Source: JALHNI01 sp044226365 (GTDB taxonomy: Bacteria > Acidobacteriota > Terriglobia > Bryobacterales > Bryobacteraceae). From it: a stretch of DNA of 64,000 nt. Position 1 is the stretch's first letter. Every line of letters starts with the position of its first letter. The notes under the pieces were generated by a model. That model did not search any database, was not told the DNA's origin, and worked only from the letters and a program-made list of their open reading frames with translations. A program made the position numbers and the translations under genes. This document shows positions 26,681-35,205 of this stretch, piece by piece. The stretch lies in NCBI GenBank assembly GCA_044226365.1, contig JBGAHE010000024.1, positions 6,629-70,628 of the forward strand, in the 5' to 3' direction.

Positions 26681-29170
26681 TTACTTAAATATAGACCGAA
26701 CCTTGCCCCAAAATCCCCGCTTGCCGGAGGACTCACCGTCCGCAGATCCGTTAGCGGGCTTATCGGCCTTTTCGTTCGGCCGCTGCACATTGACCACGCG
26801 CGAGGCCACATGCCGGGAGCGTTCGCCCGTGGGCGGGGCAGGCGCAGCCTTTTCTCCGACGGGTTGATCGGTGTCCCAAGCGGCGGCGGTGGTGGTGGAG
26901 ACGCCATCCACCGGCTCGGTGCCGGCGATGAAGACTTCGCCGCGGGTGCCCGTGCTGGAACTGGCAGATTCGACGTTCACGCCGACGATGCCTTCGGGCG
27001 CGGCAAAGCTGTGGAGGTTCCGATAGGCGCGGCGGCTGTGGGCGCGCTTCATGAACTCGGTCCAGATGGGGAGAGCGGACTTGGCGCCTTCAAGCTTGAG
27101 GTCGCTGTTATCGTCGAAACCAACCCAGACGACGCAGATCAACTTAGAGGTAAAGCCGGCGAACCAGCCATCGCGGGAGGTGCCGGTTTTGCCGCCGGCG
27201 ACCTGCCAGAAGCCGCGGCTGCGGGCGCCAGCGCCGGTGCCGCTGCGCATCACTTCTTCGAGCAGGTTGACCATCAGGTAATTGACGCGGGGGTCCAGGA
27301 CCTGCCGCTTCTCCTGTTTGGCGGAGTAGATGTTATGGCTCTCGGCGTCGCGAATGGTGTGAAGCCAGGTGGGCTTGGTGTAGACGCCGTTGTTGGGGAA
27401 GATCGTGTAAGCGCCAGCCATATCGATCGGCGTGGCTTCGTAGGAACCGAGGGCAATCGACGGGGTGGCGCGCTGCTCGGTGAGCCCCGCCAGCTTCGCC
27501 AAATCGCGGACGCGCGAATAGCCGACGGCTTCGGCCAGCTTCACGGTGGGGATGTTCAAGCTACGGGCGAGGGCCTGCCGCATGGTGACCGGGCCGTAGA
27601 AGTGGTCCTTGAAGTTGCTGGGCTCGTAGCTGTTGCCGTTGAAGGTGAAGGTGGTGGGTTCGTCTTCGATGATGCTGACGGTGGTGAAGACTTCGGGAGC
27701 GTCGTAGAGTCCGGTGTTGAGGGCGGCGGCGTAGACGAAGGGCTTGAAGATAGAACCGGGCTGACGCTTGGCCAGCGAGCGGTTGAGCTGGCTGAGTCCG
27801 TAATTGCGCCCGCCGATGAGCGCGCGGACTTCGGCGGTGGCGGCATCGAGGACGACCATGGCGACCTGCGCTTCGGGTACCTTGGGCTTGCCTTTATACA
27901 TGCGCTCGATCTGTTTGTCGACTTCGGCCATCCCGACGCGGACGGCTTCGGCGGCGTCGCGCTGGAGGTCGAGGTCGAGCGTGGTGTACAGGCGGTAGGC
28001 GCCATCCTGGAAGTCGCGGTCGCCGAACTTGTCCTGGAGGGTGTCGTTAACGAGGTCGATGAAATAGGGGGCGTCGTTGCTCTCGGCCGAACCGCGCGAG
28101 ACGACCATGGGGGCGGCCTTGGCGGTTTCGTATTGGGCGTCGGTGAGCTTGCCGTTATCGTGCATCAGGCCGAGGACAACGTTGCGGCGGGCCAAAGCGC
28201 GATCAGGCCAGCGCACGGGGTTGCGGTAACTCGGCAACTGAATGACGCCGGCGAGGGTGGCTGATTCTTCAACAGTCAGATGGCGGACGTCCTTGCCGAA
28301 GAAGGCTTGGGCGGCTTCGCCAAAGCCGTGAATGTCGAAGCTCCCCCGGCGGCCGAGGGGAACGTAATTGGCGTAGTACTCGAAGATTTGCTCCTTGGTG
28401 AGCTTTTGTTCGAGGTGAATGGTGATCAGCGTTTCGGCGGCTTTGCGGGTCCAGCTTTTCTCGAGGGTGAGCCAGAGTCCGCGAGCCAACTGCATGGTGA
28501 TGGTGGAGGAGCCCTGCGCCTTTTTCCCCGTGGTGATGTCGACGTAGGCCGATTTGGCGATGCGGAGGGGGTCGAAGCCGGCGTGCTCGAAGAAGCGCTT
28601 GTCCTCGACGGAGGTGACAGCGTCGACGAGGTGCTTGGGCAGGTCCTCGAATTTGACGAGACGGCGTTTCTGGCGGTTCTTGTCGAAGAGGTTGGTGATC
28701 AGTTCGGGTTCGAGCGAGTAGCGCGTGCGTTCGGTGTTGTCGCGCAGGGAGATGATCTGGGCGATCTTGCCGTTTTGAACTTTGATGACGCCGGGCTCGT
28801 CGCGATCGAAGTACGACTCGGAGCCAGGGAAGACTTCGATGGCGTCTTCGCGCAAGTTGTACCAGCCGGTGGTGTTGGTACGCGAGGTGGAGTAACCGCT
28901 GCGGGCGAGTTGGGCGGCGAGTTCGTCCAAGGTGGCGGCTTCTCCAACACTAACGACCGAGGGAGCGGCAAAGATCCGGGAAGTTTTGGCGAAGGGGCCC
29001 GCGGCGAGTTTCTCGTCGATCAGCTTGGCGTAGTGGACGTAGAAATACGTAAAGACGCCGAGACTGACAATAAAAAGGGTCAGCGTGGAGGCGAGGATAA
29101 ACTTGCCCACCGGGTGCAACAGCAGGCGCACCAGCATCGCGCTCTTCGGGACTTGGAGCCTAAGGGCCAC
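26681..29170 (-). CDS. Bifunctional class A penicillin-binding protein (PBP1b-like)
   Basis: About 829 residues. One membrane anchor (FILASTLTLFIVSLGVFTYF) precedes a UB2H-like region (SGYSTSRTNTTGWYNLRED), as in PBP1b. The glycosyltransferase (GT51) domain has the catalytic Glu in SVEDKRFFEHAGFDP, plus GSSTITMQLARGLWL and EQIFEYYANYVPLGRRG. The transpeptidase domain has SxxK in PGSIFKPFVYAA, SLN in ARSLNIPT, and KTGT in GGKTGTSRDGWFAGF. A Ser/Thr/Lys-rich tail follows. It polymerises and cross-links peptidoglycan at the inner membrane. I choose GTG 29170 because GAGAGAGG sits 7 bp upstream; an in-frame ATG at 29212 would add 14 residues. Two TPR genes follow, probably in one operon. Confidence 0.93.
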   Translation of the reverse strand: MALRLQVPKSAMLVRLLLHPVGKFILASTLTLFIVSLGVFTYFYVHYAKLIDEKLAAGPFAKTSRIFAAPSVVSVGEAATLDELAAQLARSGYSTSRTNTTGWYNLREDAIEVFPGSESYFDRDEPGVIKVQNGKIAQIISLRDNTERTRYSLEPELITNLFDKNRQKRRLVKFEDLPKHLVDAVTSVEDKRFFEHAGFDPLRIAKSAYVDITTGKKAQGSSTITMQLARGLWLTLEKSWTRKAAETLITIHLEQKLTKEQIFEYYANYVPLGRRGSFDIHGFGEAAQAFFGKDVRHLTVEESATLAGVIQLPSYRNPVRWPDRALARRNVVLGLMHDNGKLTDAQYETAKAAPMVVSRGSAESNDAPYFIDLVNDTLQDKFGDRDFQDGAYRLYTTLDLDLQRDAAEAVRVGMAEVDKQIERMYKGKPKVPEAQVAMVVLDAATAEVRALIGGRNYGLSQLNRSLAKRQPGSIFKPFVYAAALNTGLYDAPEVFTTVSIIEDEPTTFTFNGNSYEPSNFKDHFYGPVTMRQALARSLNIPTVKLAEAVGYSRVRDLAKLAGLTEQRATPSIALGSYEATPIDMAGAYTIFPNNGVYTKPTWLHTIRDAESHNIYSAKQEKRQVLDPRVNYLMVNLLEEVMRSGTGAGARSRGFWQVAGGKTGTSRDGWFAGFTSKLICVVWVGFDDNSDLKLEGAKSALPIWTEFMKRAHSRRAYRNLHSFAAPEGIVGVNVESASSSTGTRGEVFIAGTEPVDGVSTTTAAAWDTDQPVGEKAAPAPPTGERSRHVASRVVNVQRPNEKADKPANGSADGESSGKRGFWGKVRSIFK

Positions 29171-29225
29171 TCGTATGCCTCTCTCTCGCCCTGAGTATCT
29201 CATAGATGGCACAGTAGAGGATGGG

Positions 29226-30563
29226 ATGATCGAGTTGGTTTTGGCCGCGAACGCGTTGGTTTTACAGGTTCAGACGCCGCCGGCGGTGGTGTATTCCCGG
29301 CAGGTGGCGCCGATCCTGGCGAAGCATTGTATGCCCTGTCACCGCGAGGGACAGGTGGCGCCGTTTCCGCTCGACCGGTACGAAGCGGCGCGGGCGAGGG
29401 CGAGGACAGTGGCTGAGGTGACAGCGAAACGGCAGATGCCGCCGTGGAAGGCCAGCCATCTGGCAGGTGCGGAACTGGCGGGCGAACGGCGGCTGACGCT
29501 GACGGAGATCGCGACCTTGCGGCGGTGGGCAGAGACCGGGGCGCAGGCGGGTCCGGGGGTGGTGGAGAAGGCGGCAGCGCCGGCGAAGGAATGGGAACTG
29601 GGGCCGCCGGATCAGATCCTGGAGATGGGGGAGCCGTTTGCGGTGGCGGCCGAGGGCAACGACGTCTACCAGTGCTTCGTGATCCCGATTCAGATGCCGG
29701 CGTTTCGCTGGGTGCGGGCGTTCCAGTTTGCGCCGGGGGCGCGGCGGGCGGTGCACCATGCATTGTTCTTTGTGGATGCCACGGGGGCGGCGCGGAAGCG
29801 GGATGCGGCGGAGGCCGGGCCCGGGTACCGGTGCTTCGGACTGCCGGGCTTCCTGCCAACGGCGAGTTTGGGGGGCTGGTCGCCCGGGAACGGCGCCTAC
29901 GAGATGCCGCCGGGGGTGGCGCTGCCGCTGCGGAAGTCCGGCGATTTGGTGCTGCAGATTCACTACCATACGACGGGGGAAGCGGCGCTGGACCGGTCGC
30001 GTTTGGCGCTTTATTGGTCGGCAACGCCGCCGACGCGGTCCGTGTTCGATGTCGCCCTGGCATCAAAGGCGATCGACATTCCGGCGGGCGAACGGGCGTA
30101 TCGGGTGACCGACGGCATCACGCTGCCGGTGGCGGTGGACCTGATCGGGGTGATTCCGCATGCTCACTATCTGGCGCGACAGATGCGCGGGTGGGCGACT
30201 CTGCCGACGGGCCGGCGAATGAATCTGCTCGAAATTCTGGACTGGGACTTCAACTGGCAGCAGAACTACCGGTATGCGCGGCCGATCCGTCTGCCGGCCG
30301 AGACGCGGCTCGAGATGGAGTTTGTGTATGACAACAGCGAGCAGAATGCGCGGAACCCGTCGCATCCGCCGCGGAGGGTGACTTGGGGTCCGGAGACGAC
30401 CGATGAGATGGCTGGACTGCATTTTCAGGCGATCCCGGTGAACCCGGCGGATGCGGCGGAACTGGCGCAGACGTTGTGGGGCAAGCTGATTCGTTTCATT
30501 GGCGCGGGCGGCCTGCGGCATACTGGTACCCAGAATGAAGCTGCGCCCCTTCCTCCTCCTTAG
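29226..30563 (+). CDS. Secreted cytochrome c / copper type II monooxygenase-like protein
   Basis: A 445-residue protein from ATG 29226. After a short N-terminal hydrophobic stretch there is a CxxCH haem site (CMPCH, residues 35-39) in the context PILAKHCMPCHREGQVAPFP, as in the cytochrome-like domains of Planctomycetes and Acidobacteriota. The rest resembles the copper type II ascorbate-dependent monooxygenase (PHM/DBH) fold: AVHHALFFVD (two His), VLQIHYHTTG (HxH) and VIPHAHYLARQMRGW. The third copper-site Met cannot be placed with certainty. It is probably a periplasmic redox enzyme; substrate unknown. Its end overlaps by 29 bp the start of the RidA-repeat gene, so they form a pair. The DNA is strikingly G-rich on the coding strand. 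Confidence 0.8.
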   Translation: MIELVLAANALVLQVQTPPAVVYSRQVAPILAKHCMPCHREGQVAPFPLDRYEAARARARTVAEVTAKRQMPPWKASHLAGAELAGERRLTLTEIATLRRWAETGAQAGPGVVEKAAAPAKEWELGPPDQILEMGEPFAVAAEGNDVYQCFVIPIQMPAFRWVRAFQFAPGARRAVHHALFFVDATGAARKRDAAEAGPGYRCFGLPGFLPTASLGGWSPGNGAYEMPPGVALPLRKSGDLVLQIHYHTTGEAALDRSRLALYWSATPPTRSVFDVALASKAIDIPAGERAYRVTDGITLPVAVDLIGVIPHAHYLARQMRGWATLPTGRRMNLLEILDWDFNWQQNYRYARPIRLPAETRLEMEFVYDNSEQNARNPSHPPRRVTWGPETTDEMAGLHFQAIPVNPADAAELAQTLWGKLIRFIGAGGLRHTGTQNEAAPLPPP

Positions 30564-31653
30564 CCTCTGTTTGCTGGCGTTCGGCCAGAATGAGAAGTTT
30601 TCGCGGGTCTTTTCCAAGACGGGTCCGAAGCCGGGGGGGCCATACTCTCCGGGCTTGTGGACGGGGGAGCGTTTTTACATCGCCGGCCAAGGTTCGAAGA
30701 CGGGTGGCGGTGAGTTACCGGCGACGCCCGAGGGGCAGATCCGCCAGACGTTGGACAACGTCAAGGCGATCCTGGAGGCAGCGGGGCTGACGATGGATCA
30801 CGTGGTGTTCTCGCACGTGTTCTACGAGGATCTGGCGCACTATGAGACGTTGAACCGGGTTTGGAAAGAGTACTTCAAAGGGACGCCGCCGGCGCGAGCG
30901 ACTTCGCAGGCGGCTGCCCTGCCCGGCCCGACGCCGTTCGAGATCAATGCGATCGCGGTGCGGGACAAGTCGCAGATCCAGGGCGTGGAGTTACCAGGGT
31001 CCAAGTCACCGGTGCCGCTGAGTCCGGCGGTGTTGATCAAGGATCGCGCTTACATCTCGGGCATTTTGGGACGGGACTCGGACAAGGGGACCATTCCGGC
31101 GGCGCCGGAGGCGCAGGTGGAGATGGCCTTTGACCGTTTGAAGCGGGTCCTCGGGGCGGCCAAGCTCGATCTGCGCCACATGATCTCGCTGAATATTTAT
31201 ACGACGCCGCAGATGCCCGAAGAAGCAGTGAGCCAAGCGCTGGCGAAGTACATCAAGGATCGCAACCAGGTGGCGATCACGACGACGCGCGTGGTAGCGC
31301 TGCCCTTCGGCACGAACATCGGGCTGCACGGCGTCGCGACGCGGCACCTGAAGGCTCGGCAGCGTCAGCAGAATTGCGTGGGCGCCGACGACACTGTTTA
31401 TTGCGGGCAGTTCACGTCGGACGACTATCGCACCGCATTGGTGGGCTTGACCGGACTGTTGCAGCGCTTCCCTGGCCCGAAGCCGTCGATCGTCGCGACT
31501 TATGTGCAATTGGACGACGTGAAGGAGTTCGGGGCGATGAATAAGGTGTACGCCGAGTTGATCACGACGCCGCTGCCGACGCGGACGACGACGCAACCGG
31601 CACCAACAGGAAGTTCGCCGAAGTTCCGCATTTCGGTGGTCGCCGAGCGGTAG
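30535..31653 (+). CDS. Secreted protein with three RidA (YjgF/UK114) domains
   Basis: A 372-residue protein from ATG 30535 with a signal peptide (RPFLLLSLCLLAFGQ). Three RidA-like domains follow. Domain 1 (about 25-150) has GGPYSPGLWTGERFYIAGQG and ATSQAAALPGPTPFEINAIA. Domain 2 (about 155-280) has SPAVLIKDRAYISGILGRD and TTTRVVALPFGTNIGLHGVA. Domain 3 (about 285-372) is partly degenerate (NCVGADDTVYCGQFTSDDYR, TTTQPAPTGSSPKFRISVVA). RidA proteins are normally single-domain cytoplasmic trimers that hydrolyse reactive enamine/imine products; three linked copies could form one intramolecular trimer, here exported. The 29-bp overlap with the upstream redox-protein gene implies joint expression. 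Catalytic ability per domain is unverified. Confidence 0.8.
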   Translation: MKLRPFLLLSLCLLAFGQNEKFSRVFSKTGPKPGGPYSPGLWTGERFYIAGQGSKTGGGELPATPEGQIRQTLDNVKAILEAAGLTMDHVVFSHVFYEDLAHYETLNRVWKEYFKGTPPARATSQAAALPGPTPFEINAIAVRDKSQIQGVELPGSKSPVPLSPAVLIKDRAYISGILGRDSDKGTIPAAPEAQVEMAFDRLKRVLGAAKLDLRHMISLNIYTTPQMPEEAVSQALAKYIKDRNQVAITTTRVVALPFGTNIGLHGVATRHLKARQRQQNCVGADDTVYCGQFTSDDYRTALVGLTGLLQRFPGPKPSIVATYVQLDDVKEFGAMNKVYAELITTPLPTRTTTQPAPTGSSPKFRISVVAER

Positions 31654-31686
31654 GGAGTCGGCGGGCGGTAGGGAGTCGGCGGGCGG
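31651..31686. repeat. Two perfect 18-bp direct repeats at the RidA gene stop
   Basis: The unit TAGGGAGTCGGCGGGCGG occurs back to back at 31651-31668 and 31669-31686, beginning exactly at the stop codon. It looks like a simple slippage duplication; each copy repeats the TAG in frame. Confidence 0.85.
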
Positions 31687-31736
31687 GTGCTTCGTTGTGA
31701 CGGGAACTCAGTCAGATCAGTTGACGACAGGATCCT

Positions 31737-32027
31737 ATGCCGGACGAGCAGCGTGATCTCTATTTAGCCGTGATCGATGACGCCACCCAGGAAATGGTTG
31801 GCTACGAGCTTGAGGTGTTTGCGCCTTCTCACGAGGCGGCGCAGATGAAGGCGCAGGACGCGTTTCCTTACGGGATTGTGCGGCAGGTCCTTTCGCGGGC
31901 GGAACTCGAGGAGATCGCGGAGGTGGAGGTGATGCGGGCGAAGGCTCTGGCGAAACGAGCAGAGGACCACGAGACGCTGACTCGGGCGCTCTCGGAGTTT
32001 GGGGTGGTGCCCCGTTCGCTGAACTGA
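31737..32027 (+). CDS. Small hypothetical acidic protein (96 aa)
   Basis: A 96-residue soluble protein starting at ATG 31737 after a CAGGAT ribosome-binding site. The N-terminal half could be a small beta-alpha unit (LYLAVIDDATQEMVGYELEV, then APSHEAAQMKAQDAFPYGIV) and the C-terminal half is a charged helix (AELEEIAEVEVMRAKALAKR). The first half is reminiscent of small modules in which a beta hairpin is followed by a helix that ends before a YG, but I do not recognise the family. No Cys, metal site or signal peptide. It stands alone between the RidA gene and a membrane protein gene. Confidence 0.6.
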   Translation: MPDEQRDLYLAVIDDATQEMVGYELEVFAPSHEAAQMKAQDAFPYGIVRQVLSRAELEEIAEVEVMRAKALAKRAEDHETLTRALSEFGVVPRSLN

Positions 32028-32086
32028 AGACAGTTTCTGCGAGCGTGGCGGGCGACTTACTCAGGCTGGTGGATGGGCGTGAGGAA

Positions 32087-32105
32087 TTTAGCGTCACCCG
32101 CTAAA
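32087..32105. repeat. 7-bp inverted repeat in the gap before the membrane-protein gene
   Basis: TTTAGCG (32087-32093) and CGCTAAA (32099-32105) flank a 5-nt loop. There is no T-run after either arm, so a terminator is unlikely; it might be an operator. The rest of the 32028-32178 gap shows only a short CCCCG/CGGGG hairpin near 32116 and no gene. Confidence 0.3.
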
Positions 32106-32178
32106 GAACCATGCGCACCCCGCATCGGGGACGGGAGAAACGCGACGGGGGCGAGCCTCTATAGTTTAAGGTGGCTCA

Positions 32179-33750
32179 ATGCCCCCTGATGATGATGCTC
32201 TGACCGCCGCGCTCCAAGAGCAGGAAGAGAAGAAAGAGGCGGCGAAGCAAGCGACCCGAGCAGCGGTCGCCGAGTTATTCAAGACCGGTGCGAAGATGAC
32301 CGCGATGGGAGCGGGCGTCTTGGCGTTGCTGGTGCTGCTGGCCGTGGCCGGGAGCGCCTGGGCTTTCTGGCGGGCTGACACTTCGATGATTTGCCTGATG
32401 GGACTGGTCTGGGTGATCGGCTGCCTGATGGCGTATCTGCTGCTTCAGGAATTCGCAGGAGTCGGCGAAAATCTTGATCCGTTGTTTCGGGGCTTCGCGG
32501 AGTTCAACCAGACCTGGGAAGACGAATGGAGTCAGTGGTTCGGTCTGCGGAAGTTGATGACCGAGAAACGCCTGCGGGGACTCGGCGACGCGCTGACTTA
32601 CGTTGAAGGCGCGAGCGAAGAGATAGCCGAATGGAGTGAGAAGTTCGGGCAGCCGATTTTGAAACTGAGCCGGTGGCTCATGAAGCAGCTTTATCGATGG
32701 TGCTTCGTGGCGATGGGGTTAGCAAGCTTCGTAGCACGACAGGCAGCCGATCTGCACCTGGGCAAGGCGAACGCGGAGATCCAGAAGCTGTATGTGGTCT
32801 TTGGACAGTTGGTCAACGAGCGCAAGGTCGAGACGGTGATCAGTGCCGCGATTGTCGCGCTGGGCTTTGCACTGGACCTCCGCCGCAACTTAGCGACGAG
32901 ATGGGGCGAGAACCGCGTCACGCCGCCAAAGAAGGACGGCAAAACGGTGATTCCCAGCCGTCGCGCGGAGAAGTCACTGCTGTTCCTGATGTCGTTCGAG
33001 ATGATCCGCGTGCTGATTCTATTGGGCTGTGGACTGAAAGGCCAGACGAGCCTGGACGCCGCGCAGACGATTTTCGAGGTTCCCTCGAAGGATCAGGTGG
33101 GCGGGATCTCGGTCCTGGTGCCGGTACTGGCCTTGAGTGAAGAGCGTCGACTGGCGGCGTATCAGTTATTCGAACAGTTCGGTCCGGAGACTTATTGGAC
33201 GCTGTTTGCACTGGTGCCAGCGGTATTGGTTGGATACCGTTTCGCTCGAAAGCTGTGGGGGGCGACGTTCGGCAGTCCGGTATCGCCCAACGAAAACTGG
33301 TCCGCCGCAGTGCTGCTCAGTCTGTGGATCCTGTTGCTCAGCACCACCGTGGCTTACTCGAGCGGCGATTTGGAGAAGCGGGCGAAGGAAATCTACGCCG
33401 CGACACTGGCGGAACCACCGGAGAAGGCGGTGATTGAGTGCGAGGCCAAGGCGCGGGCGGCGGCCGGTCCCGATCTACCGCAGCGCCTGGGAGCCTGTTT
33501 GACCGCACTGGCGGCTGATTGGGAGACCGAGACGCGCCGGGCGATCACGGGCCTTCGCGAGGTGTCAACGGCGGGCGAACGGCAGAAGTGGGAGCGGACC
33601 CAGGCGGAGTGGGAAAAGAACCTCGCCGCAGCAATTCGCCGGAGTCCGAACGATGCGGTTGAGTTGCGCGTGAGGAACTGGCGCCAACGAGCGATGGACA
33701 TGAGTCGTTATGAGAATGAGTTGAGGAGTAAACGCACACAAGGTAAGTAA
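32179..33750 (+). CDS. Multi-pass membrane protein of unknown function
   Basis: A 523-residue protein starting at ATG 32179 with AAGGTGG upstream. A charged N-terminal helix (EQEEKKEAAKQATRAAVAEL) precedes at least six hydrophobic segments, around residues 42-62, 70-92, 212-232, 270-290, 335-355 and 372-395. The last ~120 residues are soluble, highly charged and probably coiled coil (EKAVIECEAKARAAAG, REVSTAGERQKWERTQAEWE). I do not recognise a family and see no catalytic motif. It lies in a run of unrecognised genes from 31.7 to 40.9 kb. Coding status is supported by consistent G-ending codons and length. Confidence 0.7.
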   Translation: MPPDDDALTAALQEQEEKKEAAKQATRAAVAELFKTGAKMTAMGAGVLALLVLLAVAGSAWAFWRADTSMICLMGLVWVIGCLMAYLLLQEFAGVGENLDPLFRGFAEFNQTWEDEWSQWFGLRKLMTEKRLRGLGDALTYVEGASEEIAEWSEKFGQPILKLSRWLMKQLYRWCFVAMGLASFVARQAADLHLGKANAEIQKLYVVFGQLVNERKVETVISAAIVALGFALDLRRNLATRWGENRVTPPKKDGKTVIPSRRAEKSLLFLMSFEMIRVLILLGCGLKGQTSLDAAQTIFEVPSKDQVGGISVLVPVLALSEERRLAAYQLFEQFGPETYWTLFALVPAVLVGYRFARKLWGATFGSPVSPNENWSAAVLLSLWILLLSTTVAYSSGDLEKRAKEIYAATLAEPPEKAVIECEAKARAAAGPDLPQRLGACLTALAADWETETRRAITGLREVSTAGERQKWERTQAEWEKNLAAAIRRSPNDAVELRVRNWRQRAMDMSRYENELRSKRTQGK

Positions 33751-33839
33751 GTGGTTGGATGCCGGGGAGGCGGCGGGGAGATGCCCGCGCGTGATAAGCT
33801 CGCGGCAGGAACGGTCGGAAAGAAGTTTTGAGGTGTCCG

Positions 33840-34820
33840 ATGAAACAGATCCTGTTGCTTTGTGTATTGCCTTTCGCCGCGGCGCAGACGGAGATCGCGC
33901 CGAACCAACAGGTGGCGATTCCGGTGACTGGGGATGACGGCGTTTTCTTGTATGCGGCTCAACCGGACGGCGGCGGCATCTCGATTGTGCGGGGAGCCCC
34001 GTCGCGCACCGCGCCCGGAGCGAATCAGTTTTACGTTCTAGCAACAAATGGGCTTGGAGCAACGACAACTTACACCCTGTCGGACGCGCTGCAAGGACCG
34101 ATGACGGTGTTTCGGCGGCACCTACTGTTCGCGCGATGGCAGCGGCCGCTGCCGGAGATGTGGACGCTAAACCTGGATACAGGGGAGGAGACGCGGTTAC
34201 GGCTTGGCTTCTACGCCCACCAGGCGATCGCTTGCGGCGACCGGGTGGTGATGCTGGGGAGAACGGGGATGCGCCCTGAAGACGAGGAGTTACTCGGCGT
34301 GCTGGATGGGTCGATGACACTGGCCACGCATCGCGTGCCCGCCTTAGCCTCGGACGGTCTGAAGGGCGCTCGCTTGTCCGCTGGTGGGGGCAACCGGCTG
34401 TTGCTGATCGAGCGGTCCGAGGCGGCGTATTGGCCGTTGCAGGTGAGCGACACCGTGCAAATCGGCGCGCGGCGGGCGCTGAGCGGTACTGAAGTGGACG
34501 AGTCGCGCCGGCGGGCCAAGCCTCCGACTAGGCTTACGACTCCTCCCCCTGCTTACGTGGGCCCAGTTCTGGTGCTCGCCCATCTGAGGGCGAAGAATGG
34601 AAACGATCTATTCTTTTTCGGACCCTACCGGGCTACTGACGGCTATCGCGTGGGCGAGTTCGATCCAGAGGGGCGGCAAGTGCGGAGCTATCGCCTGACG
34701 CTACCAGGCGCTTCACCCGGCCGCGATGCCACCGTGCTCAATAGCACCGTGGCGGTGACGGCGGACACGATCGAGGTGATGACTCTGGGCGGTACCAAGC
34801 GCTCTTATTCGCGCCCTTGA
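33840..34820 (+). CDS. Secreted protein of unknown function (326 aa)
   Basis: A 326-residue protein from ATG 33840 (GAGGTG ribosome-binding site) with a short signal peptide (KQILLLCVLPFAAAQ). The mature part looks like an irregular beta-propeller: repeated strands such as GVFLYAAQPDGGGISIV, HLLFARWQRPLPEMWTLNLD, GDRVVMLGRTG and GPVLVLAHLRAKNGNDLFFF. I do not recognise a named family. No Cys pairs or catalytic residues stand out. A frameshifted gene remnant follows in the same direction. Confidence 0.65.
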   Translation: MKQILLLCVLPFAAAQTEIAPNQQVAIPVTGDDGVFLYAAQPDGGGISIVRGAPSRTAPGANQFYVLATNGLGATTTYTLSDALQGPMTVFRRHLLFARWQRPLPEMWTLNLDTGEETRLRLGFYAHQAIACGDRVVMLGRTGMRPEDEELLGVLDGSMTLATHRVPALASDGLKGARLSAGGGNRLLLIERSEAAYWPLQVSDTVQIGARRALSGTEVDESRRRAKPPTRLTTPPPAYVGPVLVLAHLRAKNGNDLFFFGPYRATDGYRVGEFDPEGRQVRSYRLTLPGASPGRDATVLNSTVAVTADTIEVMTLGGTKRSYSRP

Positions 34821-34850
34821 GCCGAGGCTCAACCGAGCCGCGCTTCCCGT

Positions 34851-35122
34851 TGTGAGACCCGCGAGCCGGCTGCAATCTGCGGCTTGGACGTGGAGGGCTG
34901 GCGCGCGGGAGCGCCAACGGTGGCGGAGGCGAAGACCTTTGGCTTTGCCAGGCGGTCACTGGCGGAGTTACCCGAGGGAACTTACTATTTCCAGGTGCAG
35001 ATGCATCGCTACGAGACTTTCATCTAACCGATGGGCGGGTGCTGAAGCTGCGATGGCTTGGCGATGCGATTCCGGCACTGAAGCCGCCGGTCATTCCGAG
35101 AACGTCCAAGATGTCGGCATGA
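34851..35122 (+). pseudogene. Frameshifted remnant of a secreted hydrolase/esterase-like gene
   Basis: Frame 3 encodes CGLDVEGWRAG, then FARRSLAELPEGTYYFQVQM and HRYETF before a TAA at 35025. Shifting one base at the ACTTTC run (about 35017-35020) gives ETFHLTDGRVLKLRW and continues to TGA at 35120. The joined reading (LPEGTYYFQVQ...YETFHLTDGRVLKL) resembles a conserved segment near the N-terminus of large secreted esterase-like proteins of Acidobacteriota, in which a drug/substrate-like LPxGxYYVQAxxNxYETFHxxDG pattern occurs. No intact start, signal peptide or catalytic domain remains, so I call it a degraded fragment. The rest of the 34821-35205 gap shows no other coding signal. Parent family is recalled by eye only. 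Confidence 0.55.
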
Positions 35123-35205
35123 AGAGTGAGCGCGATGGTTCAGCGAGCGGTGCTGATTTATCAGTTAGCGGTGTTCGCATCGATCTCGACTCCCCGGGGA
35201 AGGAC

